Assembly (NCBI RefSeq): GCF_027172205.1
Contig: NC_070614.1
Coordinates: forward strand, 1,870,001-1,934,000
Length of the DNA: 64,000 nucleotides
Reading direction: 5' to 3'
From: Podarcis raffonei
Taxonomy: Eukaryota; Chordata; Lepidosauria; Squamata; Lacertidae
Below the pieces are notes generated by a model, which saw only the letters and a list, made by a program, of their open reading frames with translations, was not told the origin of the DNA and made no database searches. The position numbers and the translations under genes were made by a program. This document shows, piece by piece, positions 1 through 11,830 of this stretch (positions within the stretch are counted from its first letter, which is position 1; each line of letters starts with the position of its first letter).

Positions 1-378
1 CCAGATCTTACGACATGGTCGTTGCAAGAGGCAGCAACATAGGCAACCTGCAGCTAGCACCCTCCAAAGATGGATTTCAGCTCTTCTCTCTCCTTCTTCT
101 GCCAAGAAACCCCTCTGTCCATACCCCAGGGCAGGAAGAAAGACGTTCTCTTGCACGGAATGGCTCTCTATGGTTCCCGTAATGGCCCTGGCTTGGGCAG
201 GCTACCCAGGAATTCCGCTGCAATTTATATTTCTCCCTTCCCATCCCTAATTATCACAATCCTAGAATTCATTAATTTCTAGGGTTTGGCGTACCCCCCC
301 AAAAAACTATACCACATATACATACAATCTGGACCCTATTCTGGAATTCATGGGTGTCAAAGACCGCAGTGTGCTAGA

Positions 379-627
379 ACGGGGTAGGCAACCTAAGGCC
401 CGGGGACTGGATCCAGCCCAATCGCCTTCTCAATCCGGCCCATGGATGGTCTGGGAATCAGCATGTTTTTACATGAGTAGAATGTGTGCTTTTATTTAAA
501 ATGCATCTCTGGGTTATTTGTGGGGCACAGGAATTCATTCATTTCCCCCCAAAAAATATAGTCCAGCCCACCACATGGTCTGAGGGACGGTGGACTGGCC
601 CACGGCTGAAAAAGGTTGCTGACCTCT
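379..627. mobile_element. Non-autonomous hAT DNA transposon (MITE), 249 bp
   Basis: The ends are imperfect inverted repeats: the left end reads ggggtaggcaac and the right end, reverse-complemented, reads agaggtcagcaac. The element is flanked on both sides by the identical 8-bp duplication gtgctaga (371-378 and 628-635), which is the hAT target-site signature. There is no coding capacity. The interior resembles an abundant squamate repeat with 'ggcccggggactggatccagccc'-like sequence near the left end. Family placement in hAT rests on the 8-bp duplication and the terminal sequence. Confidence 0.8.
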
Positions 628-1289
628 GTGCTAGAAACTAAAATCTGTTAAAAAACAAAAACAACACCCCCCCATTGCTCAGGAGTTAAAGATACAAGTC
701 TAGAGAATCCTAGTTTTCAGCTCCACCACAGTGGGATTTCACTCTACCTTAGCAGGGGACTTTTTAAGGGTCACAGGAAGTCAGAAACCTTGATTAAATC
801 CCAACTTTGGGGAGGGAATAAAAAAGAAAAGGAAAAAAAAGATTAATATATAGTTCCACACAGAAGAGACAAAACTAGTGGGGTATTCAACTTATAATTA
901 GAAAAAGTAGACTTAGCTATCTGGTTGAACCCAGTTCAGGTTCTTCAGTTTTAAAAGTTTGGGTATTTTAGGTGGAAAGGAGTGGCATGAAAGCTTAAAG
1001 CCTAAGGGTAGGACTCAATGGAAAAAAACAACTTTCAGTTCTGTTTAAAACCAGTGAAAGAGTACTTTAGTATTTAAAAACTAGAGTATACCTTACAATT
1101 TAAAATGGAAGGTAACGGAAAAAACCCAGATCAAGGGCGGTGTAGGCGTCATTTAACATTGTTAAGTGTGGTTTATGAATTACAGTCAACAGGCTTCAGT
1201 CCAACTTTCAGCTTTCAGTTCAGTATAAAGCCAGTCAAAAGTTAGTTTCCTTTTTAAAATAAAACCCCCACAGGGAGTTCATCCCTACT

Positions 1290-1990
1290 TAATCACCTCT
1301 CTTGACTGATTCCCTAACAAATCTCTTGGGGGTCCCTCTGGATCCTCGAGGCTCAGGTGGCCTCAGTGGCCCGGAGTGCCTTCCATCAGCTACTGTTCTC
1401 TATGTTCTGGTAACCTCTAGGTTAGATTACTGAAATGCGTTATAAGTCGGGCTGCCTCTGAAGACGGTTCAGAAACTTCAGATGGAGCATAAATTTGGTG
1501 GCCAGGTTGCTCACCAGAGCAAGACGATTTGAGCACATTACACCAATTCTGGTCCAACTGCACTGGCTACCAATTAGTTTCCGGGCCCAATTCAAAGTGC
1601 TGGTTTTTACCTATAAAGCCTTAAATGGCTCAGGACCACAATACCTTCAGGACCGCTTCTTTCCATATGAGATCATAATCTGTGCTCACTCCCTGTGAGG
1701 TCAGGAGGGCAACAACACAAGAGTGGGCCTTTTCTGTGGTGGCTCCCCATTTGGAACGCTTGCCCCAGAGGTGTTCACCTGGTGCCTTCATTATACATCT
1801 TTAGGCAGCCAGCAAAAACATTCCTCTTTAACCAGACCTTTGGGTGATTGACATCCGATGCACTTTTAAAGGTGGTGTGGAAGGGGGGATTATTGGGTTG
1901 TTTTTGATTTTATGTGTTTTGTATTTTTTATATTGTAATTTTATATTGTGAACCCTTAGGAGGAGGGGGGGCAATGAACCAACAAAAATA
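1290..1990 (+). mobile_element. L2-type LINE, 3' end (ORF2 C-terminus plus 3' UTR)
   Basis: The plus strand encodes a decayed C-terminal LINE ORF2 segment. Around 1495-1670 it reads HITPILVQLHWLPISFRAQ followed by FKVLVFTYKALNGSGPQYLQ, the block that follows the reverse transcriptase in L2/CR1-like elements. The AT-rich tail with a 'ttgtattttttatattgtaa' motif near 1918-1937 is typical of squamate L2 3' UTRs. The same family is represented far more completely at 59445-62605. The copy is 5'-truncated and its frame is broken. Boundaries are approximate. Confidence 0.65.
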
Positions 1991-2089
1991 AGGTACCTGT
2001 TTACTTGATCCTGACACAAAAGCTTTATACTACTTTATATAAAGCTTTATACTTTATATATTACTGCAGTGTTGTTTGCATTCGTCTGT

Positions 2090-2290
2090 GTGAGGAACAT
2101 CCAAGTGACCTCCCCTGGGCGCAAACCTGGACAGTGTGTCGGGGGGGGGGGCTGCCCAGACTACAATACGCCCCCCCCCCGCCCGGCCTCACCAAAGGAA
2201 AGCAGAGCCCGACATCTGGCGCCAGCTTGGCCACATGAGTTGCCAGAAGGGGGCAAGCCAGGCACCCTCTGCCCACTGCCTTAGAGTCTC
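2090..2290 (+). repeat. Unclassified dispersed repeat, copy 1
   Basis: This stretch aligns by eye with 29140-29340. Shared blocks include aagtgac-t-cccc-gg, the run ctgggcag-gtgtc, ggctgcccagac, aaaggaaagcagagc, and ggc-ccagcttggcca. I do not recognise the family, and neither copy has a convincing ORF. A poly-G and a poly-C run interrupt this copy at 2142-2151 and 2171-2180. Confidence 0.55.
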
Positions 2291-2589
2291 CACCCTGGAT
2301 TTGTGGAGGGTTTCCTCCTGAGCCTTTTCTTCTCCTGAAGATATCCTGCCAGGTGGTGAAGGTTTAAGAGTTTTCCTTCTCCTGGATGGGCTCCTTTCCC
2401 AGGTGGACGAGCCCCATCTGCCCCTCACTTCCCTCTATGGCATGGGCAGAAACCGCTTTCTCGACCATTGGGCGCACTCTTGGTCTCGTCTGCTCCATCC
2501 GCCAGAGCCTGTCCTCACATGCAGGGAAGTCCCTGACTCCCCGAGGGTTTGGGACAAATCAGCCCGCCTCTCCTGGCTTGGCCCGTCAG

Positions 2590-2785
2590 TGGAGGCTGTG
2601 TTGCCTGTGGACAGCTTCTAGGAGCCCCAGTTCCTGGGGAGTACCAGGGGAGAGAAGGTGGCTGTGCTCCAGTCCTGCCTGGGGGTTTCCCAGTGGCTGG
2701 CCACTGTGGAAACAGGATTGGGGCCTGGATGGGTCCTTGGCCTGATCCAGCTGCAGGGCTCTTTGGATGTTCTTAATAGGGGCTT
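2590..2785 (+). mobile_element. CR1-type LINE 3' end
   Basis: The segment carries the recurring 3' block gcctgatccagc-gcagggctctt-ttgatgttctta preceded by 'tggctggccactgtg' and 'aggattggggcctggatggg'. The same block ends the copies at 10262, 27090 and 43660. These follow a decayed CR1-like ORF2 C-terminus of the type NSLPxxxVxAxxxxxFKRxLD. Only the last part is left here. Confidence 0.55.
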
Positions 2786-2899
2786 TTTAATGTATATAAA
2801 GCTGCACAGGGCAGTAGCCTGACCTGCATTCTGATCTTGGGGAGGCAGCAAAGAAACAGCCCTCTCCTTCCTGTGCGCTGCCTTCATAATGAGAACGGG

Positions 2900-4401
2900 G
2901 CTCCTCTCTTTTTACTTTTAGCAAAGGAAAAATAAAATACATTGCTGCCTGTTATGAATTTGAGTGCATCTTCCAGTCCACCCACGATGAGGCGGTTTGA
3001 AGCAGCCACTGGGGGTGGCAGAAAGCCTCCAAGCCCCCACCTGCCCTGTTCCCTCCACGGCCGGCACCAGTTTCACCTCAAGCAGCAAAGCCGGAGGCGC
3101 CCCCCCCTGCCCAGTGGCCCCTTCCAGGGAGGGCAGACGCCTCAGTCATTAGACACATGCAGGTGACTTGGGGGGGGGGACACCTTTATTTTAGGCTACA
3201 AAGAGGCTTGTCTGTTTCTTCCCCATGCCCTGCCCCCTGCACTATGTATTATAAAAATACACCACCATTGATCAATGTTCCAGCCTCATCTCCATTGGTT
3301 GAGATTCTCCTTCTTACTCTAACTTCCTCCCTCTCCCACATATCGATTCTGGGCTCTTCCTGCCAAGATCAAAAGTTAGGGGGTTGGTGGGGACACGGCA
3401 GTCAGGTGTGAGGCCTGTGGGGAGGGGCGGCTCAGGGCAGCCGAACAAAGCGAAGCGAGCCTGGGGCCAAGTGAGAGGCCAGGTATCTCTTCCAGGCCTG
3501 GGCTTTCTGTTCTCCCTTCAAGAGTGGAGATGGAGCGGAAGGGGAACCAGGAGTTGTGTAGCAGAAATGAAAGTGTGTTGGTGGCGTCAAGTGGGAGCAA
3601 GGCTGTCTCTGCGTCACGGTGGGGTCAGGAGGCCAAGGGGGCCTTGGCCATCTCTCTCTCACCCCCTCTCTGATACTCCTCTGAAGAGTCATGGCTCCCC
3701 CAAATGATTCTGGGAGCTGTCCTTTGTACTGAGTCTAGGAGCCAACTCCGAGGGGCCAAGGTCCCTTCAGCCCTCCAATGAAATAATTGAGGGGGTCACC
3801 CCCAAAGTTGACGGGCATTGCCATTCAAATGGAGTGACCATGTCATGTGATTGATTATGCAGGGCCCTCCCCAATATTTTATTCAAGTGGGCACCCCTGA
3901 TTAGTTACACAGGAGAGTGTGCCAATTCAAAGCGCCACTGTTGAAGTGATGGTGAGGGTTTGCAAACTCATGTATGGGTTTGTGTTTTTGTGGATGTGTA
4001 TCAGTGCACTGATGTATGTGCATTTATTTTATGGGACTTTGATTTCTTTTACCAAAAGCCATGGCTATTGAAAGTGTCCTGAGCTGGCCCATTGGCACAC
4101 CTAGCCCGGGAGGGTCTGTCGCGCCATATTTTGCTGGGCTCCAACTTCCAGTCCCCCCCAGAAGGCTGGCTGCAGCTCCTGGGAGCTGTAGTCCAAGGCA
4201 CCTGGAGGGCACCAGGCTGGCGATGACTGATTTAAAGCAGACTCGATCATCTTTAATCATATGTCATTAAATGTAATAATTCTTTAGTTTTTTCAGTTTG
4301 TGTATTAAAATAATACATGTATTTGGTACGTATTTCTGATGTTGCTGTGCTTGCTGAATATAAAACAAAGATTTAAAATGTTTTTGGGGAAAAGAGCCCT
4401 T
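2900..4401. other. Intergenic, degraded repeat remnants
   Basis: No gene is recognised. A MITE arm (gtcatggct-cccccaaa-gattctgggagctgt) lies near 3690-3722, and an AT-balanced stretch at 3735-3960 resembles a common squamate interspersed repeat of unknown class. The ORFs in this GC-rich part are short and overlap on both strands. Confidence 0.4.
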
Positions 4402-4422
4402 CCAGATCAGAACATAGGTTTG
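4402..4422. repeat. Target-site duplication, left copy (21 bp)
   Basis: The 21 bases starting ccagatcagaacatagg are repeated exactly at 6327-6347 and bracket the element between them. A duplication of this length beside a poly(A)/T end is the product of L1-type target-primed reverse transcription. Confidence 0.9.
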
Positions 4423-6326
4423 TTTTTTTTTGTTTGTTTTTTTTAAAAGATATTTATTGAGTTTTCCACCTTTATACATTAAAAAATTTAAAAAAACAAA
4501 AAACAAAAAAAATTAAAAACACATAAAGTTTACAATCCTTATTTTCAATAACATATTTCCCTGACTTCCCCACACCTCCCCTTCTTATATTCCAATTCAA
4601 ATTGTTAATTCAACAAGTTCTTGTCCCCAATTTTTGACCTTTTTATATTTAATTCATTTTAAAAAAACCAATTTTAACTTATAAACATCAGTATTTAAAC
4701 ATCAGTGCTCATTCTTAAAACTTTTTTCTAAAGTCGACCCAAATTCCCTTCCACGAATTCCCCAATTCTCATACTAATAACAAAACAAAATTAAAAAAAC
4801 AGATTATAATTCTGCACCCTTTGGATTCCCAAACCCCACCCCCCCTTTCCCGGTTTCAATCCCCAACAAATGTCCATCAGTCTTAGTCTACTATCAGCCT
4901 GGAGACCTCACGTCCGAGGCTCTTAATTCTCTCTCAATTCCTCTCTGCTGGTTTTTTTGGTAGTCCTTAATATTAAACACCAGATCTCGGAGAAGCTCTG
5001 TCCCGATGGGGTCCATATTTCTTCCAGCCAGACCTCCATACTTAAAAGTGGAGCCCGAATCTTGTTTCTTACTCCTTTTACGTCCAAATGTCCCAAAAGC
5101 TCCAACTTTCACCTTAATCAAATTTGTAATCCATAGGTCTTCAGATCTCCACATAAGGAGATCTCTCCATTCTTCAATCTTCAATTCAAAACAGATTTTC
5201 ATCATCCAGTACTTATTTTCCTTTGTAGCCATCATGTCAGGCCTCTGGCTCTCCTTTGTCATCTGCAACATTACATCTCCTCCTTCCTTTTCCTCAGAAA
5301 CAACATATATCTCTTTCTCCACACTCTCAAATCTTTCAAGTTTCTCTTCTTGTCCAGCTGCATGGACTTCATGAGTCAAGTCCTTATCAAATTCAATGAA
5401 TTTGTTTACTGTTAAGTCCAGAGTTGCAACATTTGTAGCCAAAACATCAATTTGGCCTTGTAACTTTCCCAAGAGAAGAAACACTCTGTCCAATTTAGCT
5501 TGAATTTTTCCTCCTTCAGCCATTCTTGTAATGTCCCAAAACCCCCTCTAGAGGGATTTTAGTTACTTTATCTTCCTTCCAGTTCAAATCCAAAATTCAA
5601 GTTAGTTTGTATCAGTTCTTCCTTGTTTTCAACAAAATATAACCAAATTGTAGCAAATATATCCAGCAGAGACAGCAGAAACAAAGTTCTCTTTTTCCTT
5701 CTTGACAGCTAATTTGACAGCTGTCAAACTCTTCTATATCTCCTCAACAGGCTCTCTCACGGATCACTCCCAGGTCCGGGGGGGTGGCACTTCAGCTCTC
5801 AAAATTAGCTCTTATCCTCCAGTGAAATTACTTATACTGTCAAATCGTGAAATTAATGTCTTTTACCCAATAAAGAAGAAATTCTCTCGACCTTAGTTAG
5901 CTAGTCCTTGCTTTAGATTATTTATAAGACGGGGAGACGGACTTCCTGTTTGCGCCTTCCCCGATCGTGCCTAATTCAAAAAAAAATTTTCTTTACAAAT
6001 CCAATTTCCGTATTACTCACGGGTTGTTGCTTTTAGAGTCCAATTGTTCACAAGAAGAAGTCAGCGCTCTCCGACCATGGCATGTGGCTTCACTCCACAG
6101 GAGAAGCAGTCGACTCTCAGCACCGCGCCGCTCACCCCGTCCCCCATTCCAAAGCCTTTAAAAAGGCTCCTTCGTGGGTCGGGGGGCGCAAATGGTGCCC
6201 GCCGAGTCACCAGGTTCACAGGCTTCAGCGGCTGTGATTTCTGAGGGTCCCCGCGTCCTGCGGAGCCGATTCCCTCGGGAGCTCGAAGGGAATTCGCCAT
6301 TAGCCGATGGCGCTAACCCAGAAGTC
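4423..6326 (-). mobile_element. Full-length HAL1-like (ORF1-only) L1-related element, copy 1
   Basis: The 1904-bp element lies on the minus strand between exact 21-bp duplications. Its 5' end (at 6326) reads GGGACTTCTGGGTTAGCG and opens a CpG-rich 5' UTR of about 800 bp. A single 209-codon ORF follows (5523 to 4894), then a 3' UTR of about 470 bp with an AATAAA-like signal and an A-rich tail (4423-4500). There is no reverse transcriptase or endonuclease. Copy 2 at 15148-17086 has the same start, ORF and end, so this is a defined element and not a chance truncation. Its 3' UTR shares agaa-ggggaggt-tggggaagtc and gtggaaaa-actaataaa-type blocks with the L1 at 18444-20439, which suggests L1 machinery mobilises it. 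The arrangement parallels mammalian HAL1 ('half-L1'), which keeps ORF1 and lacks ORF2; homology to HAL1 itself is not claimed. Confidence 0.8.
4894..5523 (-). CDS. ORF1-like protein of HAL1-like element, copy 1 (209 aa)
   Basis: An uninterrupted 209-codon frame. Residues 1-75 contain a heptad-rich segment (LDRVFLLLGKLQGQIDVLA, then LDLTVNKFIE) that suggests a short coiled coil. The acidic/charged middle (about 60-100) is followed by a basic-aromatic part with EEWRDLLMWRSEDLW near 116-130 and LLRDLVFNIKDY near 179-190, ending RASDVRSPG. The copy at 15662-16291 has the same length, start and stop, with roughly 80% identical residues by eye. A nucleic-acid-binding, ORF1p-like role is inferred from its position and the coiled coil; I cannot place an RRM with confidence. 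It is a mobile-element protein, not a host gene. Confidence 0.65.
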   Translation of the reverse strand: MAEGGKIQAKLDRVFLLLGKLQGQIDVLATNVATLDLTVNKFIEFDKDLTHEVHAAGQEEKLERFESVEKEIYVVSEEKEGGDVMLQMTKESQRPDMMATKENKYWMMKICFELKIEEWRDLLMWRSEDLWITNLIKVKVGAFGTFGRKRSKKQDSGSTFKYGGLAGRNMDPIGTELLRDLVFNIKDYQKNQQRGIERELRASDVRSPG

Positions 6327-6347
6327 CCAGATCAGAACATAGGTTTG
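6327..6347. repeat. Target-site duplication, right copy (21 bp)
   Basis: This is the exact repeat of 4402-4422 and lies immediately outside the element's 5' end, which shows that the element's 5' terminus is at 6326. Confidence 0.9.
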
Positions 6348-8685
6348 GCACCTGACTTCCTGTTGCAGCTAGCCAGGTACCTCTGCTAAACCCTCAAGCA
6401 GAACAGGAAAGCCACCAAGGCTTCTGTTGCTGCTGCTCTCCCACAAATGGTACTCACAGGTAGACTTCCTCTGGAGCTGGAGGTTTCACTCAGCAATGGT
6501 GATTTTTAACAGTATTGATAATCCTCTCTGAAAATGAGAGAGGGCTTAGTGTGCATCAATGGCTTTCAAAGCAGTCATTCAGTAAGATGCTAAAAACTCT
6601 CATTGGCTTCTCGGGATTGGCAGGTTTTATTCAAACAGATCCTTGCTGATAGGTGTGCGCACATTTTTATCATGGTTGCTTCCTTTTCTGTAGAAGAGGA
6701 TCTTGGCTGCAACAGCCGAAGAGGGTCGTGCGTCTTTTTCTGGTAGTTTGCAAGAGAAGTGAGATGAGTCATAGCCAAGACTCCCTTGTATCTGATGTGA
6801 CGTTGGAGAGGGGAAAAGGTTTCTCAGAATGACACAGGCAAGCCTCAGAGGCTTCTGAGTAGCCACCACAGCCCTGATCCTGCATTTACCAAAGCCCCAA
6901 CACTTCAGCAATCAGCAATATCACCCCCGCCCCCTGGCAATGCTTGCATTAGGAGAGGGACTTTCAGAGTATGTTTTTTTAAAAGCAACAACGTCTTTCA
7001 TCTCCAAGGTACACAGGGTTTGCATGCACACACCCAAGACCTCAGTGCTGAATACATTCTGCAATCTGAATGAATCATAAAACCAGTGAATTTGCAATTC
7101 TCAGCTAGTACTTCACATTCTTTTTGGAGAGAGAGGTTTCAGGTTTGGAAGACAGATGCCTACTCTCCAGTAGCAGAGTTAAGCACAATGGCAATCGCGA
7201 CTAAGCACATTAAAACTTAGATCTACATCTGCCCTCCTCCAACTTTAAACAAATGCTCCCCATGAAATGCTTAGGCTAGAATAAATCACAGACATGTAGC
7301 TCTGCAAATGTTTAAATTTTACTCACAGAGTGTCTGAAGTTCAGGAAACAAGTCTCCATGCTTGGCAATAAAACAATAAAAAACCGAAGGAAATAACTTG
7401 GTTTCCTTGTAAAAAAGATCATGCTGTCTTTAGGTTAGCAAAGATGCAAGCTGTAAAACCTCATTTTAGAAGGTTCTGTTCACTTGCAGGGAGCCATGAC
7501 TGCATGGCTCCTTCTTTCCTTGTTCCAGGAAGTAGGAAGAGAAAAAAAGAATGAGAGGGAATAGATTTTTCATCCATGATCTATGAAATCTCTTGCAGTC
7601 TCCAGATTATTAAGAATATGAACAGCAGTTTCACCTTTCTTTGTTTGAATCATTTGAAATATGAAATATTGTCCAAGACAACTGATACTGCTCTATCATT
7701 CTGTCCATTCCATTTCTTTTTTCCTGCTGTGGCTTCTCACCTCCTTCCTCTTACGTATGGAAAAATGTGTTTATTTGAAATAATCTTGCTTCTAATCTTC
7801 TCCACTGGGCCCTGTCATCCTCTGTAAGAATGGACAGTTTAAGGTTTGCCTCAGAAATGAAATTCTCACTAGCCAGCTCAAAAAATCCAAAGCTGGAAAA
7901 ATTCTCAAAATTGGGAAATTGAGAAAAATCTGCCAAATTCAAATGTACTTCAAACATAAATTTCAGAATGAAAATCTTCACTGCCCAACCACTGTTCTGC
8001 TGTGGGTTTGACGTGGTGTGGGGGTGGGGATCCCTTTACAATTGGAGCCGTCATCATGTACTTGCCAGGTGGTGCAACACCACCGCCTGGTGGCCAAAAA
8101 CTCAAAATTCAGGATCTAACCCTTTAAACAAAGTAAGAACACAGAAGTCTGTAATGCAAGAAAATAAATATATTGTTTATTTACATAAAGCTGCAGGCTC
8201 GATTCAAGCACAAAATAGCAGTGAAATATTCAGGCCAAATATATTTCTAGATTACAAAACAGGTGGTTTAGCTCAAAGATGGAGCCTGTGCTTGGGGGAG
8301 CACAGCCCCGGCAGCCTCTCCCTACAGCTGCATGGCGAGAAAGAGAAAGCTCTGAGGACCTTTTCCCTGAGAGGGATGTGGATTTCAGCACTAAGATTTG
8401 AGCTCAGGACTCGGACTCTGCCTCTTATCAAGAGATCTCGTCCAGCTGCATATTCTGTACATTCACTTGGCCTTAGCTTGGGAGCTGATATCTCTTTACA
8501 CTTTCAGTTGTTGATTTATTCCAAGTGCTGCAATTCAAACCAGATGTTCTCTGTTTAAGGAGGAGACCAAACTAAGCTTCCATTAACAGGGCAGACATGG
8601 AGTGAAGATTTTGAAAAGGCACCAGAAGAAGGTATGAGGCTTCTGTTCTTCCATCTTGGGGAGTCGCATCCTCAGAAGTCTAGTG
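6348..8685. other. Intergenic, no feature recognised
   Basis: No gene, LINE or SINE could be identified with confidence. A 196-codon frame at 7968-8558 (+) lacks any domain, signal sequence or splice context and is treated as chance. Some of the 8100-8560 stretch may be an old interspersed repeat. Confidence 0.5.
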
Positions 8686-8689
8686 TCCA

Positions 8690-9118
8690 GATCAAGGGAA
8701 GTAAAAGTCCCACTCTAGTCTGCCTTTGTCAGACCACACTTGGAATACGGTGTCCAGTTCTGGGCACCACAATTTGAGAAAGTGTGCAGAAGAGGGCAAC
8801 AAAGATGATCAAGGATCTGGAAACCAAGCCTTATGAGGAACAGTTGAAGGAGCTGGGTATGTTTAGCCTGGATAAGAGGAGACTGAGAGGAATATGACAG
8901 CCATCTTCAAAAGTCTGAAGGGCTATTAGGTGGAAGATAGAGCAAGTTTTTTTTCTCCTGCTCCCGAGAATAGGACTTAAACTAATGGTTTCAAGTTACA
9001 AGAAAGGAGATTCCGACTAAACATCCAGAAAAACTTTAGCTGAGATTCCTGTCTTGCAGGGGGTTGGACTAGATGACCCTTGGGGGTCCCTTCCAACTCT
9101 AAGATTCTATGATTTCAT
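8690..9118 (+). mobile_element. CR1 LINE 3' end
   Basis: This is a classic CR1 3' region on the plus strand. In order it has cagaccacacttggaatac, gcaacaaagatgatcaagg, cttatgaggaacagttgaag, aggagactgagagg, an internal deletion of the ORF2 C-terminus, then ggggttggactagatgaccc, cccttccaactct and the terminal gattctatgatt repeat. The copy is 5'-truncated and has no long duplication, as is usual for CR1. It is moderately diverged from the family. Confidence 0.85.
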
Positions 9119-9777
9119 GTAATAAACTGCTTTCTTTCTTTCCTGGTGTGTGTAACTACTGTATGGGACATGATTATGGGTAAAAATGTATTCATAATGG
9201 AAGCATGTTTGACTCCAACCAAAGATCCTAAACTGCTTGGGAATGTGTGTAGAGATATGTGGGAGTGCTCAGCACACCTGTAGGTTCAAATGCACACCTC
9301 GTGGCAAGGCCATTGGTGCGTCTGGTCCTCAGTGTTATCTTCTCTGAGTCTCCAAGGGCTCCGGCAGAGACAGGCAGTTCCCATCCTCTGCTGCCAAAGA
9401 CACTTTGAAAAGAGAAGCCTGTGGGGACTGAACCAGGAAGACCTGCCTGCAAAAGGAGTGTTCCCACCCCCCAGCCTGGTCACTGGTCATTCATGGCTCC
9501 CATTTGCCTGCTGCATCTGTCTTGCTGAAAGGCCAGCTGCTTCTGGCTCCTCCTTGCCTCAGAATATTTCTGTTCCTGTGGCTCATTGCAATAACTCTGT
9601 CGTCAGCAATACCTGAGCTTGCTCCCCCCCCTCCAGGCCCCTTTCCTTGGCGTCATGTCTTTCACATGGCAAGGTGGAAGTCAGGAACTGCCTTATCACT
9701 GACATTTGTAAGCTCCTCTGGAGCAGTTTGGGGCTAAAGAGCGTGATAAAAACAATTTAGGAACCTGCTTTACAGGG

Positions 9778-9898
9778 AGCGGACCATCTCACTTCGTATT
9801 GTCTCCCCTGACCGGCAGCCACTCTTTGAGGCCAGTAATTGAACCTCAGACCTGTGTGCGAAGCAGGCACTCTGCACGCGCTTAGCAAAAGACCCCTC
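9778..9898 (-). mobile_element. tRNA-derived SINE fragment
   Basis: Read on the minus strand, this is a decayed copy of the squamate SINE whose plus form contains gcagagcat-tgcttcgcacacagg-ctgaggttcaat-actgg. The B-box-like gttcaat sequence is visible (reverse complement of attgaacctca at 9837-9848). The same family recurs at 32100, 39360, 47030 and 52664. Confidence 0.5.
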
Positions 9899-10261
9899 CA
9901 AAACCAGTTCTCTTTTACTTGTGTTGAGAGATGCCCCATTGTATTTTATAAGCCCCAGTCAGGATTCCAACATTTGATTGGACCTATTGAGTTGGTTGTG
10001 TTAAAGTTACTGCTTCATGAAACCTGCCCTGACCTTTGCAGCTTCCTGCTCTTGTGTTCTGACTGCCGTCCTCTCTCCCACCAGATCCCCACCCCAAACT
10101 TTGCAAATCTAGGTGGGCAGAGAGGTTGCCATGTCAACCAGTTCCTGCCAGTGTTAAATGTTGCCTTTTGAAGGTGCTGTTGGCTCTAGAGGAGGTCCTC
10201 TGAAATATGTTTTGGGGTGTGGCTTTAGCCCCCAGAGCAATTGCCCCTCAGAAGCCAAATA

Positions 10262-10562
10262 GCCAGCTAAACTATGGAACTCCCTCCCACAGGAGCAGTG
10301 ATGGCCACCAATGTGGATGGCTGCAAAAGACAATTGGACAGATTAGTGGAGAAGTCTACCAGTGGCTCTGCTCTGCCTCCGCTGTCAGAGGCAGGAGATG
10401 CTTCTGAATCCCACTTGCCGGAAGCCGCAGCAGAGGAGAGGGCTCTTGTGCTGGAATCCCGCTTGCTGGTTTTGCACAGGAATCTGGTTGGCCAGTAGGA
10501 GAATAGGATGCAGGATGGGATGGGCCCTTGGCCTGATCCTGCAGTCTCTTCTGATGTTACAC
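10262..10562 (+). mobile_element. CR1-type LINE 3' end with ORF2 C-terminus
   Basis: The translation contains MELPPTGAVMATNVDGCKRQ and then LDRLV, the decayed form of the conserved CR1 ORF2 ending (WNxLPxxVVxAxxxxxFKRRLDxxL). The family's 3' UTR follows, with ctctgctctgcctccgctgtcagaggcag, gcttctgaa-cccacttgc and cttggcctgatcctgcag. It is 5'-truncated and its frame is not intact. A second, more decayed piece of the same 3' UTR follows at about 10645-10730. Confidence 0.65.
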
Positions 10563-11289
10563 ATAGTTGACTCTCCCCTTGCTTTTGAGAGAGGAAGGTT
10601 TAAATCAGGCACTCATATTAGCTGACTTTCATCCAGGGGCTGTAAGACTCTGGACCGCAGAGCAGAGCAGAGCCATTGTTGGAGGCAGGAGTGCTTCTGA
10701 AGGGCAGCTGCTGAAAATCGCTGGTGGGCCGAGCAGGGGGCTGGACGAGAATAGGTTCTTCTGTTTTGCTGTGGCCTTTGGAGCCGTTCTGTGTTTGTGC
10801 ATTCTTCCTGTGTTTTGAATATTTTCCGCCTGAGGTTCATACTCTCTCCCGCCATCCCTCTGGTGAATGTAAACGTCAAGCAAAGAAATGAATCAGCATC
10901 TGCTCAGCTTTTGCGGCCAGAAGCATTCCGCTCATTAGGTGGGGAGCTCTGGGGCACAGCGACTCTGCTGATTGCAGGATCTGCCCATCTTTGCCTCATT
11001 TTTTTTGCAAATTGAGAATCAAAGTGGAGAAACTTCAGACGTTAGCTGTGGTGGCCTTGCCTCCTGGTAGCTGTGGGGGTGGGAGCTTCAAAGCCAAGAG
11101 GCCTGGTCCACACATGTGGGCTTGATAGTTTGTGGGTGGCAGGCCACTCCACTCTCTCCATTTGTTTTTGTGTTTTGACCTGTGCTCAGTTGCAACAGCA
11201 GAGAGAGACTTAAACCTGCCACAATGTTGAAAGTACTATTTGATCTCAGAGGTGCAGCAAGCTGCTTGGTCCATGGTGAAAGCACTTTG

Positions 11290-11830
11290 CACATGCTCAG
11301 AGGGAATATTTTATTGCGATTCATTTCAAAAAATCAGAGCAGTTTACAACAATTATACATGAAACAACACAATAAAAACCCTGTAAAAATATTTTAAAAA
11401 TCAGGAATCAGCAAACTATTGTGGAAATTTGGATTCTTAATTGCCTGCATAAGCCTGGCAGAATAGAAGTTTTTTGCAGAAGATGCCTGCTGAATCTCTA
11501 GTGCCAGAGAGTTCCACAGGACTGCTGGGGTGATAACATTACGGGCTCAGTTTCTTGTAGTTGTCAAACAAGCCTCGCCAACTCCCAACCAGCAGTGCTC
11601 CTGCAGATGATTTCTGTGGTCGAGTTGGGATGTAAGGAATCAGGCGGTCCCTGAAGTGCCCAAAGTTGTTTGGGGCTTTGAAAACTGAGACAAGGACCTT
11701 TAACCTGGCTCAAGAGCAGATGGGCAGCCAGTGCAGATGTTTGGACAATGGTATCAAATATTGTCGGCCAGTTGCCCCCTTCAGCAGTGTGGCTGCTGCA
11801 TTCTGCAGCTGGAGCTCCCAAGCCAGGCCC
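11290..11830 (-). mobile_element. L2-type LINE 3' end
   Basis: On the minus strand this stretch ends in a tail like gtaaactgctctgattttt followed by an AT-rich end with AATAAA near 11312. It shares about 450 bp with 23226-23740: cataagcctggcagaatag, ctgaatctctagtg-cagag, ctcagtttcttgt-gttgtc, agcctcgccaact, gctcctgcagat-at and accttgaacctggctca-like blocks. The translated reverse strand resembles the end of an L2/CR1-like ORF2. The family is assigned from the tail, not from a database. Confidence 0.6.

Noticed and set aside
7968-8558. 196-codon plus-strand ORF
   Set aside because: No recognisable motif, no splice context, composition like intergenic DNA; possibly part of an old repeat.
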